Source: JAVJST01 sp040219295 (lineage in GTDB: Bacteria; Pseudomonadota; Alphaproteobacteria; Rhodospirillales; Casp-alpha2). Taken from it: 64,000 bases of DNA. The DNA is taken from NCBI GenBank assembly GCA_040219295.1, contig JAVJST010000005.1, forward strand, positions 372,001 through 436,000. Direction: 5' to 3'. Position numbers and translations under genes: made by a program. Under the pieces are notes generated by a model. It was not told where the DNA came from, ran no database searches, and saw only the letters and a list, made by a program, of their open reading frames with translations. Of this stretch, positions 11,064 through 19,985 are shown piece after piece; within the stretch, counting starts at the first letter, position 1; each line of letters opens with the position of its first letter.

Positions 11064-12602
11064 TCAAGCAAACGACTGAGTGAAATCGTCGAGCAGCGCC
11101 TTCAGCTTGCCCTCGGTGTCCTCGCTCAGCGCCTTCTCCGAGCGGATCGTCGCCAGGATGTCGGTGCCCTTGTCGCGCAGAACGTCGAGGTACTGGTGTT
11201 CGAAACGGGTCACGTCTTCGGTCTTGATGCCGTCGAGATAGCCCTTCACACCCGCATAGATCACCGCGACCTGCTCTTCGACCGGCAGCGGCTGGTACTG
11301 CGGCTGCTTGAGGAGTTCGGTCAGGCGGGCGCCGCGCGCCAGCAGTTTCTGGGTCGCCGGATCGAGGTCCGACGCGAACTGCGCGAAGGCCGCCATTTCG
11401 CGGTACTGGGCGAGCTCCAGCTTGATCGAGCCGGCAACCTGCTTCATCGCCTTGATCTGGGCCGACGAGCCGACACGGCTGACCGACAAACCGACGTTCA
11501 CCGCCGGGCGGATGCCCTTATAGAACAGCTCGGTTTCGAGGAAGATCTGACCGTCGGTGATCGAGATCACGTTGGTCGGAATGAACGCCGAAACGTCGCC
11601 GGCCTGGGTTTCGATGACCGGCAGCGCGGTCAGCGAACCGGCGCCGTTGTCGTCGTTCATCTTGGCCGCGCGTTCGAGCAGGCGCGAGTGTAGGTAGAAG
11701 ACGTCACCCGGGTAAGCTTCGCGTCCCGGCGGGCGGCGCAGCAGCAGGGACATCTGGCGGTAGGCCACGGCCTGCTTGGAAAGATCGTCGTAGAAGATCA
11801 CGGCGTGCTTGCCGTTATCGCGGAAGTATTCGCCGATGGTGCAGCCCGTGTAGGGCGCCAGGAACTGGAGCGGGGCCGGATCCGACGCGGTCGCCGCGAC
11901 GACGACCGAATACTTCATCGCATCGTTGTCTTCGAGGGTCTTGACCAGCTGGGCGACGGTCGAGCGCTTCTGGCCGATGGCGACGTAGATGCAGAACAGC
12001 TTCTCGGAATCGTCCTTGGCGTTCTCGTTGACCGACTTCTGGTTCAGGATGGTGTCGATGATGACGGCGGTCTTGCCGGTCTGGCGGTCGCCGATGATCA
12101 GTTCACGCTGGCCGCGGCCGACCGGGATCAGGCTGTCGATGGCCTTGAGGCCGGTCTGCACCGGTTCATGCACCGATTTCCGCGGGATGATGCCGGGGGC
12201 CTTCACCTCGACGCGGGCGCGGGTATCGGAATCGATCGCACCCTTGCCGTCGATCGGATTGCCGAGGCCATCGACCACGCGGCCAAGCAGGCCCATGCCG
12301 ATCGGCACGTCAACGATGGTGCCGGTCCGCTTGACCGTGTCGCCTTCCTTGATGGTGCGGTCGTCGCCGAAGATAACGATACCGACGTTGTCGTTCTCGA
12401 GGTTCAGCGCCATGCCCATGATGCCGCCCGGGAACTCGACCATTTCACCGGCCTGAACCTGGTCGAGGCCGTAGACGCGGGCGATACCGTCACCGACGGA
12501 GAGCACCTGTCCGACCTCGGCGACTTCGGCCTCGGTGCCGAAATTGGCGATCTGTTCCTTCAGAATCGATGAAATTTCGGACGGATTGATATCCATCATC
12601 AA
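11064..12602 (-). CDS. atpA: ATP synthase F1 alpha subunit
   Basis: Non-catalytic nucleotide-binding subunit of F1, 512 residues. Walker A is GDRQTGKTA, and the arginine-finger region reads ALPVIETQAGDVSAFIPTNVISITDGQIF. Three consecutive ATG codons open the frame (12602, 12599, 12596), and the first overlaps the last bases of atpH, so the exact start is uncertain. The rest is the full usual length. Confidence 0.97.
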   Translation of the reverse strand: MMMDINPSEISSILKEQIANFGTEAEVAEVGQVLSVGDGIARVYGLDQVQAGEMVEFPGGIMGMALNLENDNVGIVIFGDDRTIKEGDTVKRTGTIVDVPIGMGLLGRVVDGLGNPIDGKGAIDSDTRARVEVKAPGIIPRKSVHEPVQTGLKAIDSLIPVGRGQRELIIGDRQTGKTAVIIDTILNQKSVNENAKDDSEKLFCIYVAIGQKRSTVAQLVKTLEDNDAMKYSVVVAATASDPAPLQFLAPYTGCTIGEYFRDNGKHAVIFYDDLSKQAVAYRQMSLLLRRPPGREAYPGDVFYLHSRLLERAAKMNDDNGAGSLTALPVIETQAGDVSAFIPTNVISITDGQIFLETELFYKGIRPAVNVGLSVSRVGSSAQIKAMKQVAGSIKLELAQYREMAAFAQFASDLDPATQKLLARGARLTELLKQPQYQPLPVEEQVAVIYAGVKGYLDGIKTEDVTRFEHQYLDVLRDKGTDILATIRSEKALSEDTEGKLKALLDDFTQSFA

Positions 12603-13147
12603 GTCCCTTTCATTGCGAGCCGAAGCTGCGCGAGCTTCGTACGGAGCGAAGTGTCGATCATCCGCGAACCGACTTTGACGACAAGGCCGCCCAGCAGGCT
12701 CGGATCGACTTTGGTTTCAACGGACACCGAGGTGCCCATGGCGCCCTTGAGGGCATCGTTCAGTGCCGACAGCTGCTTGTCGGTCAATTCCGTCGCCGAG
12801 GTGACCTCGGCGGTCGCCTGGCCGCGCCGTTCGGCGAGATAGGCGTGGAATGCGGAAATCATCTTGCGGAGCACGAAAAGGCGCCGGTTTTGCGCCACGG
12901 TGCCGACGAATCGCTGGGTCAGGTCCTGCATCCCGGCCTTGTCGACCAACGCGCGGATTGCCTTGGTCTGCTCACCGCGCGAAATGACGGGAGACATGAC
13001 GAGACGGCGGAGATCCTCGCTTTCGTCGATCATCCGGCCGAGCGACGCGAGATCAGCGGCCACTTCGTCGATTACCTTGCCGGCGTCGGCAAGATCATAA
13101 AGAGCGGTCGCGTAGCGGCCGGCTAGGCCCGAAACTTCGACTGACAC
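12599..13147 (-). CDS. atpH: ATP synthase F1 delta subunit
   Basis: Peripheral-stalk (OSCP-like) subunit joining F1 to subunit b, 182 residues from a GTG at 13147. The family N-terminus GLAGRYATALYDLADAGKV follows about six residues in, and the conserved C-terminus reads VDPSLLGGLVVKVGSRMIDTSLRTKL. A longer frame runs to 13225, but delta subunits are about 180 residues and GAGG lies 8 nt upstream of the GTG. First gene of the operon; its promoter should lie in 13150-13450. Confidence 0.93.
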   Translation of the reverse strand: MSVEVSGLAGRYATALYDLADAGKVIDEVAADLASLGRMIDESEDLRRLVMSPVISRGEQTKAIRALVDKAGMQDLTQRFVGTVAQNRRLFVLRKMISAFHAYLAERRGQATAEVTSATELTDKQLSALNDALKGAMGTSVSVETKVDPSLLGGLVVKVGSRMIDTSLRTKLAQLRLAMKGT

Positions 13148-13418
13148 CTGGGAAACCTCGTCGCCTTGTACAGTTTTTTGTATGAACCGGTATTCTCGGC
13201 CCCAACAGCCGGAAAGACCAGCCAAACCCTGAGCGCCTGCGGAATGGCCCCCGCAAAGCCGCGCTGTCGTAACACACTCGTTTCAGCCTTTCAAGCCGAG
13301 TCCCGGCGCTTTTCGAGACGATTCCGGCCATTTTTCTGCGGCGCAAATTTGCCTGTCTTGTGAGCCCGGTCACTGCGGCCGTGCGCATCGCGTTTTAACC
13401 TGTCGATTATCCACAGCC

Positions 13419-13442
13419 GGGGGGCGAAAAGGGGGGCGAAAA
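13419..13442 (+). repeat. 12-bp tandem duplication in the leader of the receiver gene
   Basis: GGGGGGCGAAAA occurs twice, end to end (13419-13430 and 13431-13442), directly before the start of the receiver gene at 13452. The G-rich units overlap the likely ribosome-binding region. Confidence 0.7.
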
Positions 13443-13451
13443 GGCCGTAGC

Positions 13452-14207
13452 ATGTTCGATCAAGACCAACCTTATCCTGCGATCATCGGGCCACTGCGCG
13501 AGGGGTCCTGCGCGCTGAAAGACACCGATGCGGTGACACTGCCCGCGGGCGTCGAGATCCTGCCGCCGCCCTATGCGCCGCGCGACAGTATTACCGGGAT
13601 CACGGTGCTGATCGTCGACGGCAGCCGCTTCTACCGCGACCTGATCAAGAGCGCGATGGCGTCCCAGGGCGTTTGGGCCTTCATCGAGGCGTCGACAATA
13701 TCCGAGGCGAAGAAACGCCTGACCGACGTCAATCAGGTCGACCTGATCATCATCGAACACGAACTCGAGGGCGAGGGCGGGATTGACTTCTCCCGCCGCG
13801 TGCGACGCAGCCAGACCACGTTCGATGCGGCGATTCCGATCGTCATGGTATCCGCCGCGACCCGCGAGGACGTGGTCGTCGAAGCCCGCAACGCCGGCGT
13901 CCACGAGTTCATCTGCAAGCCATTCGACATCGGCACCGTGGTGAACCGCGTCAAGCGGCCGTTCGAACATCCCCGGAAATTCGTCATCGCGCCGAACTAC
14001 GTCGGTCCGGACCGCCGCTGGGAGCGCCACTCCAACCTCGACGAGCATCGGCGTGCCGAAGACGAGGGCGTTGCCGTCGCGTTGGACGAACCAGTCGTCG
14101 AGGCGCCCGTCAAGATGGTCGCCGACGAATTCGAAGCGACCATCGACCGCTACCAGCGGTCGCGACCGGTCCGCAAAGGGCTCGACCGCTTCAAGCCGTA
14201 CCGGTAA
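13452..14207 (+). CDS. Atypical (pseudo)receiver-domain protein with a C-terminal GPDRR tail
   Basis: A CheY-like domain occupies about residues 50-170 of 251. The normal acidic pair is VDG (second Asp replaced by Gly) in TVLIVDGSRFYRDL. The expected phosphoacceptor Asp is Glu in VDLIIIEHELEGEGG. The Ser of VSAAT and the Lys of CKPF remain. It is therefore unlikely to be phosphorylated normally, and Glu may mimic the active state. After the domain comes YVGPDRRWERH, a tail also present in the response regulator at 47842-48405, then a linker without a known output domain. It lies alone between the atp operon and priA, transcribed opposite to both. No histidine kinase is nearby. Confidence 0.8.
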   Translation: MFDQDQPYPAIIGPLREGSCALKDTDAVTLPAGVEILPPPYAPRDSITGITVLIVDGSRFYRDLIKSAMASQGVWAFIEASTISEAKKRLTDVNQVDLIIIEHELEGEGGIDFSRRVRRSQTTFDAAIPIVMVSAATREDVVVEARNAGVHEFICKPFDIGTVVNRVKRPFEHPRKFVIAPNYVGPDRRWERHSNLDEHRRAEDEGVAVALDEPVVEAPVKMVADEFEATIDRYQRSRPVRKGLDRFKPYR

Positions 14208-14231
14208 CCCGTTGCCTCAGCATAAACTGCC

Positions 14232-16454
14232 TCAGTAAAAACTATAGGGATCGACGTCGACCTGGACGCGGACCTTCTTCGGCAGGCCGGCGCGCTTCAG
14301 CCATTTTTCCACGATGCCCTGGACCGGCACGCCCTTGGCGCTGTGCATCAGCAGCCGCCGTCGGTGGCGCCCGCGCAGCAGCGCGAAGGGCGCCGGGGCC
14401 GGGCCGAACACCCGGAGATCCTTGTCCGTCGGGGCGTTGCGCCCGAGCGCCTTGGCGGCGCGCTCGACGAGCGCTTCGTCGGTGCCCGAGACGATCAGGG
14501 CCACCAGCCGGCCGAACGGCGGCATGCGGGCCGCCTCGCGGCTATCGCGTTCCGCGGTGATGAAACGGTCGCGGTCGCCCGCGCCGAGCGCCTCGATCAC
14601 CGGGTGTTCGGGAAGATACGTCTGCAGCGCCACGCGACCCGGCCGTTCGGCGCGTCCGGCGCGGCCCGAAACCTGATGCAGCATCTGGAAGGTGCGTTCG
14701 GCAGCCCTGAGGTCGCCGCCCGAGAGCCCGATATCCGCGTCGATCACGCCGATCAGGGTCAGCATGGGGAAGTGATAGCCCTTGGCGATAATCTGGGTGC
14801 CGACGACGATGTCGATCTCGCCCGCCTCCAGCTTGCCGATCATCTCGGCCGCTGCCCTGGGGCTTTGCAGCGTGTCGCTGGCGGCGATCGCCACTCGTGC
14901 CGCCGGAAACAAACTTCGCGCTTCCTCGGCGAGGCGTTCAACCCCCGGCCCGCAGGCGGCGAGGCTGCCTGCGGCGCCGCACGACGGACAGGAATCGGGC
15001 GGCGGCACGTTGTAGCCGCAGTGATGGCACTGCAGGCGGCCGACCAGCCGGTGCTCGACCAGCCAGGCGGAACACTGCGGGCACTGGAAGCGGTGGCCGC
15101 AGGCGCGGCACAGGGTCAGCGGCGCGTAGCCCCGCCGATTCAGGTACAGCATGACCTGCTCGCCGTTGGCCAGGGTTTCCTCTACCGCCTCGAGCATCGA
15201 ATCCGACATCCAGCGCCCGCCGGCGGGGGCATGGTCGCGCATGTTGATGGTCGTAACCTCGGGCAGCGCGGCGCCGGCGTGGCGTTCGCTCAGCGACAAC
15301 GCCCGGTAGCGGCCCTGTTCGGCGTTGGTCAGGGTCTCAAGCGACGGCGTGGCCGAGACCAGCACCGCCGGGATCTCGCTCAGCCGGGCGCGGACGACGG
15401 CCATGTCGCGGGCATTGTAGATGACTCCGTCCTCCTGCTTGTAGGCGGCGTCGTGTTCCTCGTCGACGACGATGAGGCCGAGATCAGGGAACGGCAGGAA
15501 CAGCGCCGAGCGGGCGCCGACGACGACCCGCGCGGTGCCGTTGGCGACGGCGCGCCAGGTTTCACGCCGGGTCGCCTGGGTCAAGTCGGAGTGCCATTCG
15601 ACGGCTGCGGCGCCGAACCGGTTTCGGAAACGGCTTCGCCACTGCTGGCCGAGCGCGATCTCCGGCAGCATGACGAGAACCTGGCGGCCCTGACGCAGTG
15701 CCTCGGCGACGGCTTCGAAGTAGACCTCCGTCTTGCCGGACCCGGTGACGCCGTCGAGCACGAAGACCTCGAACGCGGCGCGGCGGACCGCGTCAGCGAG
15801 TACCTGGGCGTTTGCCGCCTGATCGGAAGACAGGGTGATGGTCGCCGCGTCGGCGTCGGGGGCCGCCGGGGGCGGCGGGGTCATCTCGACGCGGCGGAGC
15901 ACGCCGGCGTCGGCAAGGCCGGTGACCACACCCGATGAACATCCGGCGTCCCGCGCAAGATCCGCGGCACTACGCGGCGGTCCGGCGCGGGCCTGTTCGA
16001 TAACACTGAGACGCGCTGCGGTTTCGCGAAACCCCGGCGGATGATCGTCGAAGCCCGGGGCGAGCTCGTAGCGTGTCATCGTCGGCGGCGGGTAGAGGGC
16101 TTCCGGCACGCTCATGACCATGCGCAGGACGGCGCCTGGCGGCGTCATCGTGTAGTTCGCGACCCAATCGACGAAACGTCGCGACACCTCGGGCAGCGGC
16201 ACGGTCGGCAGCGCCTCGCTGACGGGCTTGAGGCGTTTGTCCTCGACCGCGCCGGAACCGTCGCCCCACAGCACGCCCTCGGTTACGCGATTGCCCAGCG
16301 GCACCCGTACAAACGTGCCGGGCAGAATATCCGATTCGCTGTCCAGCCTGTAGTCGTATGGGCCGGCTAGGGGCAGGGGTAGTAGTACGGAAACGCGCGT
16401 TCCCCCAATATCTTGCGAATCTGTGCCGGATAAACTGGTTTCGGGCGGGGGCAT
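14232..16454 (-). CDS. priA: Primosomal protein N' (replication restart helicase PriA)
   Basis: Superfamily 2 helicase that reloads the replisome at stalled forks, 740 residues from the ATG at 16454. The N-terminal 3'-DNA-binding region starts VSVLLPLPLAGPYDYRL. Walker A is DGVTGSGKTEVYFEAV and the DEAH-type box is VVDEEHD. Eight zinc-binding cysteines lie in CRACGHRFQCPQCS and CHHCGYNVPPPDSCPSCG, followed by helicase motifs V-VI (GTQIIAKGYHFP, QVSGRAGRA). An upstream in-frame ATG at 16556 would add 34 unlikely residues. Divergent from the DUF484 gene. Confidence 0.95.
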   Translation of the reverse strand: MPPPETSLSGTDSQDIGGTRVSVLLPLPLAGPYDYRLDSESDILPGTFVRVPLGNRVTEGVLWGDGSGAVEDKRLKPVSEALPTVPLPEVSRRFVDWVANYTMTPPGAVLRMVMSVPEALYPPPTMTRYELAPGFDDHPPGFRETAARLSVIEQARAGPPRSAADLARDAGCSSGVVTGLADAGVLRRVEMTPPPPAAPDADAATITLSSDQAANAQVLADAVRRAAFEVFVLDGVTGSGKTEVYFEAVAEALRQGRQVLVMLPEIALGQQWRSRFRNRFGAAAVEWHSDLTQATRRETWRAVANGTARVVVGARSALFLPFPDLGLIVVDEEHDAAYKQEDGVIYNARDMAVVRARLSEIPAVLVSATPSLETLTNAEQGRYRALSLSERHAGAALPEVTTINMRDHAPAGGRWMSDSMLEAVEETLANGEQVMLYLNRRGYAPLTLCRACGHRFQCPQCSAWLVEHRLVGRLQCHHCGYNVPPPDSCPSCGAAGSLAACGPGVERLAEEARSLFPAARVAIAASDTLQSPRAAAEMIGKLEAGEIDIVVGTQIIAKGYHFPMLTLIGVIDADIGLSGGDLRAAERTFQMLHQVSGRAGRAERPGRVALQTYLPEHPVIEALGAGDRDRFITAERDSREAARMPPFGRLVALIVSGTDEALVERAAKALGRNAPTDKDLRVFGPAPAPFALLRGRHRRRLLMHSAKGVPVQGIVEKWLKRAGLPKKVRVQVDVDPYSFY

Positions 16455-16561
16455 GCGGTACACTTTACCTGCTCGCGAAGGCGGGTCGAGAACGATTTGA
16501 CGCCTGAGATCAGGCTGGGGACCGGCGGCGGGGGCCGCGACGCAGAGGAGGGACAAGGCGC

Positions 16562-17308
16562 ATGGCCGGGAACACGGACGACAACGCGGTTCTGGAGGAT
16601 GTCGACGACGAAATCTCGGCGGCGGAAGCCGGAGAATCGGTGACCGAGACCGAGGTCGTTCACTACCTCATGCGCCACCCGGAGTTCCTGCTCGATCACG
16701 TCGAGGTGCTGCGCCAGATCGCGCCGCGCGGCCGCTGGAGCGGCGACGACGTGGTCGATCTGCAATCCGTACTAATCGACCGCAGCCAGGAAACCATCGA
16801 CGACCTGCGCTCGGCCGCGCAAAGCGTTATCCAGACCAGCCGCTCCAACATGTCGGTGCAGACGCGGACCCACGAGGCGGTGCTGGCGATGCTCGACGCC
16901 GCCAGCTTCGACGACGTCCTCAGGGTCGTGACCGAGGACTGGCCGCGGCTGCTCGACGTCGATGTCGTGTGCCTCGGGTTCGAATTCGCCCGTGCGCCGA
17001 TGCCGGCGCTGATCAATCCGCAGGCGCGTCAATTGCCGCTCGGCCTCGTGCGGCAGATGCTCGGCCCGGACATGAACGTTTGCCTGTTCGCCGACCTCGT
17101 CGACGACGGCACCCTGTTCGGCGAGGGTGCGGGTCTTGCCCATTCGGCGGCGCTGGTTCGCGTCGACGCCGGGTTCGAACTGCCCCCCGCGCTGCTGTGC
17201 GTGGGCGCGCGCGACAACACCTTCATGCCGGGCCAGGGAACCGAGCTGCTGGCGTTTCTCGGCAACGCCCTGGCGCTGACGGTGCGCCGATGGCTGACCC
17301 GTCCCTGA
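16562..17308 (+). CDS. DUF484 family protein
   Basis: A 248-residue soluble protein of the DUF484 family, a GAF-like fold often encoded beside xerC. The N-terminus is acidic, then comes the family motif VVHYLMRHPEFLLDHVEVL. A helical stretch (SQETIDDLRSAAQSVIQTSR) follows, and the rest is a GAF-like domain ending FLGNALALTVRRWL. The function is unknown. It overlaps xerC by 19 nt, which argues for coupled translation, and adjacency to xerC is widespread in proteobacteria. Confidence 0.85.
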   Translation: MAGNTDDNAVLEDVDDEISAAEAGESVTETEVVHYLMRHPEFLLDHVEVLRQIAPRGRWSGDDVVDLQSVLIDRSQETIDDLRSAAQSVIQTSRSNMSVQTRTHEAVLAMLDAASFDDVLRVVTEDWPRLLDVDVVCLGFEFARAPMPALINPQARQLPLGLVRQMLGPDMNVCLFADLVDDGTLFGEGAGLAHSAALVRVDAGFELPPALLCVGARDNTFMPGQGTELLAFLGNALALTVRRWLTRP

Positions 17309-18339
17309 ACGGACAATCCGAAACAACGCCGTCCCGCCCACTGCCCGGTATACGCTCGGTCGGCGCCGAGGCATTCATTACGCTCCTATGCGACAACCTG
17401 AACGCCGAGCCGGCGGTTCGCACCGGGGTGTCGGATTGGCTCCGGTGGTTGGCGCATGAACGCCGGTTGTCGCCGGCAACCGTCGACGGCTACGGCCGCG
17501 ATATCGCCCGGCTGATGATCCATGTCGCCGACGATCTCGGCTACCGGCCCGGATTCGGTGATCTTGAGGGCATGGTCGCGCGTGACTTCCGGAGCTACTT
17601 CGCCCGGCGTGAGAGCGAAGGGCTGTCGCGGGTTTCCCGGGCGCGGGCGATCTCGGCAATCAAGAGCCTGTTCGGTTACCTTGAGCGCCAGGGCAAGTGC
17701 GTCAACGTCGCCGCCGGGGCGCTCAAGGCCGGCCGTTTGCCGAAGAGTGTGCCCAAGGCGCTCGACGAGGCCGATGCCATGGACGTCGTCGGCAGCGTCG
17801 CGGACCTCGGCCTCGCGCCCTGGGTCGCCAAGCGTGACAGTGCCGTGCTGTTGCTGCTCTACGGTTGCGGGCTGCGCATCTCCGAGGCCCTGGGGATCGA
17901 CCGCCGGGATGCGCCCAGGGCCGGCCAGCAGGCGCTGCGCATCCGGGGCAAGGGCCGCAAGGAGAGGATCGTGCCGGTGTTGCCGATCGTCGCCGAAGCG
18001 GTCGAGGACTACCTCGCGGCCTGTCCGCTGGAACTCGCCGATGACGGCCCGCTGTTCGTCGGCGAACGCGGCAAGCGCCTCGGCTCGCGATTGATCCAGG
18101 ACCGGGTCCAGCGTCTCAGAAAGCGGCTGGGTTTACCGGAAACCGCGACGCCGCACGCGCTCCGGCACAGCTTCGCGACCCACCTGCTGGCGGGTGGCGG
18201 CGACCTGCGCACGATTCAGGAGCTGCTCGGCCACGCCTCATTGTCCACGACCCAGCGCTACACGGCGGTCGACGCCCGCCGGCTGCAGTCCGTCTACGAC
18301 GTCGCGCACCCCCGCGCCCGGATGCGGGGCGGCGAATAG
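17290..18339 (+). CDS. xerC: Tyrosine recombinase XerC
   Basis: Site-specific recombinase that resolves chromosome dimers at dif with XerD, 349 residues. The N-terminal SAM-like core-binding domain spans about residues 45-140. The catalytic set is complete: Arg in LRISEAL, Lys in GKGRKERIV, His-x-x-Arg in HALRHSFAT, His in LLGHASLSTTQ and the nucleophile Tyr in QRYTAVD. The start lies inside the DUF484 gene. It could be XerD by domain alone, but the DUF484 neighbour favours XerC. No dif site was recognised in the window. Confidence 0.9.
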   Translation: MADPSLNGQSETTPSRPLPGIRSVGAEAFITLLCDNLNAEPAVRTGVSDWLRWLAHERRLSPATVDGYGRDIARLMIHVADDLGYRPGFGDLEGMVARDFRSYFARRESEGLSRVSRARAISAIKSLFGYLERQGKCVNVAAGALKAGRLPKSVPKALDEADAMDVVGSVADLGLAPWVAKRDSAVLLLLYGCGLRISEALGIDRRDAPRAGQQALRIRGKGRKERIVPVLPIVAEAVEDYLAACPLELADDGPLFVGERGKRLGSRLIQDRVQRLRKRLGLPETATPHALRHSFATHLLAGGGDLRTIQELLGHASLSTTQRYTAVDARRLQSVYDVAHPRARMRGGE

Positions 18340-18451
18340 CGGCTGTTTGGCCGCCCGGATACCCGCAACACTATCATTAATCGTTAGACGGTTTATCAAG
18401 CCGATGGCATGGTTTCAGTGGGAGAACAACCACTGACCAGGGAGGACAACA

Positions 18452-19444
18452 ATGACAATGATCTCCAAATTCGCCCGCACTGCGGCCCTGGCGGCGTTTG
18501 CCGTCACCTCGATGGCCGGCACCTCGTCGGCGTTCGAGCCCGAAGCGACCGAGTGCATCGCGCCCGCCAACCCGGGCGGCGGCTGGGACTTTACCTGCCG
18601 TCAGGTTGGCAAGACCATGCAGGACCTGGGGGTCATCCCGGGTACCATGCAGGTCACCAACCTCGCCGGCGGCGGCGGCGGTGTCGCCTTCGCCGAAGTG
18701 GTCAACAAGCGTAATGACGACACCGGTCTGATCGTCGCCGCGTCGTCGGCGACCGCCACTCGCCTCGCCCAGGGGGCGTATCCGGGCAACAACATGGGCC
18801 AGGTCCGCTGGCTCGGCACGGTTGGCGCCGACTACGGTATCATCGCGGTGGCCAAGAACAGCGACATCAAGGATCTTCCCGACCTGATGGGCCGCATCAA
18901 GTCGAACCCGAAATCGATCGCCGTTGCCGGTGGATCGGCTGTCGGCGGCTGGGACCACCTCAAGGTCCTGCTGGCGGCGACCAAGGCCGGAATCGACGAT
19001 GTCAGGACCATCAAGTACGTCGCCTTTGACGGCGGTGGCGAAGCGGTAACGCAACTGCTCGCCGGTTCCGTTCAGGCCTTCACCGGCGACGTCTCGGAAG
19101 CCAAGGGTTTCGTCGATTCCGGCGATATCCGGGTGATCGCGGTCCTGAGCCCCGAACGGCTTGAAGGCGAATTCGCCAGCTTCCCGACCGCCGCCGAACA
19201 GGGCATCGACGTAATCGGCGCCAACTGGCGCGGTTTCTATGCGCCGGGCGGCATGTCCGACGAGGCCTACGATTACTGGGCCAATGCCATCGGCACGGTT
19301 TACGATTCCGCCGAATGGAAAGCCGTGATGGCGCAGAATGGCCTCGCGCCGCTGAACCTGCGCGGCAATGCGTTCCAGGAATTCGTCGCCGAGTCGGTCG
19401 CGTCGATCGAGGATCTCTCGCGTAAGATCGGCCTGATCAAGTAG
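18452..19444 (+). CDS. tctC: Tripartite tricarboxylate transporter substrate-binding protein (TctC/Bug family)
   Basis: Periplasmic solute receptor of a tripartite tricarboxylate transporter, 330 residues. The Sec signal peptide ends near SSA-FEP (residue 28). The mature protein begins CIAPANPGGGWDFTCRQ, the Bug-family ligand-loop region, and later has NLAGGGGGVAFAEV and VAGGSAVGGWDHL. Substrates in the family are citrate, other carboxylates or aromatics and cannot be fixed here. GGGAGGACAACA precedes the ATG. It is first in a C-B-A gene order. Confidence 0.92.
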   Translation: MTMISKFARTAALAAFAVTSMAGTSSAFEPEATECIAPANPGGGWDFTCRQVGKTMQDLGVIPGTMQVTNLAGGGGGVAFAEVVNKRNDDTGLIVAASSATATRLAQGAYPGNNMGQVRWLGTVGADYGIIAVAKNSDIKDLPDLMGRIKSNPKSIAVAGGSAVGGWDHLKVLLAATKAGIDDVRTIKYVAFDGGGEAVTQLLAGSVQAFTGDVSEAKGFVDSGDIRVIAVLSPERLEGEFASFPTAAEQGIDVIGANWRGFYAPGGMSDEAYDYWANAIGTVYDSAEWKAVMAQNGLAPLNLRGNAFQEFVAESVASIEDLSRKIGLIK

Positions 19445-19450
19445 GCGGCG

Positions 19451-19496
19451 CGGACGGCCGGATCTGCGGATGATCGGGCGGCCGCTCGGCCGTCCG
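19451..19496 (+). promoter_or_regulatory. Intergenic hairpin between tctC and tctB
   Basis: CGGACGGCCG (19451-19460) pairs perfectly with CGGCCGTCCG (19487-19496) across 26 nt. There is no T run. A hairpin just after a binding-protein gene commonly stabilises its mRNA, or weakens read-through into the less-needed permease genes. Confidence 0.55.
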
Positions 19497-19543
19497 GTCC
19501 CGCACCCCGGCATTCCCGGACATCACGAACCGAGGGGGATTCC

Positions 19544-19975
19544 ATGAGTGACCGCATTTTCGGCGGCGTTGGCCTGCTGCTCGCCGCATTCTTCATCTGG
19601 GGTGCGACGGAGATAGAACTCAGCTTCATTTCCGATCCGTTCGGCCCACGCGCGTTCCCGATCATGATCGCCATCGTCATGGCGATCTCCAGCCTGGTCG
19701 TGCTGGCGCGGCCGGGTGAGTCTCCCGAATGGCCGGCGTTGCCGAAGCTCGCCGAGATCGCGCTCGCGATCGTCGTCATGACGGCCTACGCCATGCTGTT
19801 GCCGGACCTCGGGTTCGTTATCGCCACGGCGCTGGCGTCCGGGTTCCTGACCTGGCGTCTGGGAACCCGGCCGGTCTGGTCGGCCGTCACCGGTGTGCTG
19901 ATCGCCGGCGGCATCTACACGGTGTTCCATCTCATCCTCGGTCTGTCGCTAGCGCGCGGACCGCTGGGTTTCTAG
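19544..19975 (+). CDS. tctB: Tripartite tricarboxylate transporter small membrane subunit TctB
   Basis: Small integral membrane subunit, 143 residues, with about four membrane helices in the TctB pattern (first segment FGGVGLLLAAFFIWGATE, then PRAFPIMIAIVMAISSLVV). GAGGGGGATTCC precedes the ATG. It ends 10 nt before tctA. Conservation is low in this family, so the call depends partly on its place between tctC and tctA. Confidence 0.88.
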   Translation: MSDRIFGGVGLLLAAFFIWGATEIELSFISDPFGPRAFPIMIAIVMAISSLVVLARPGESPEWPALPKLAEIALAIVVMTAYAMLLPDLGFVIATALASGFLTWRLGTRPVWSAVTGVLIAGGIYTVFHLILGLSLARGPLGF

Positions 19976-19985
19976 GAGGGCGATC

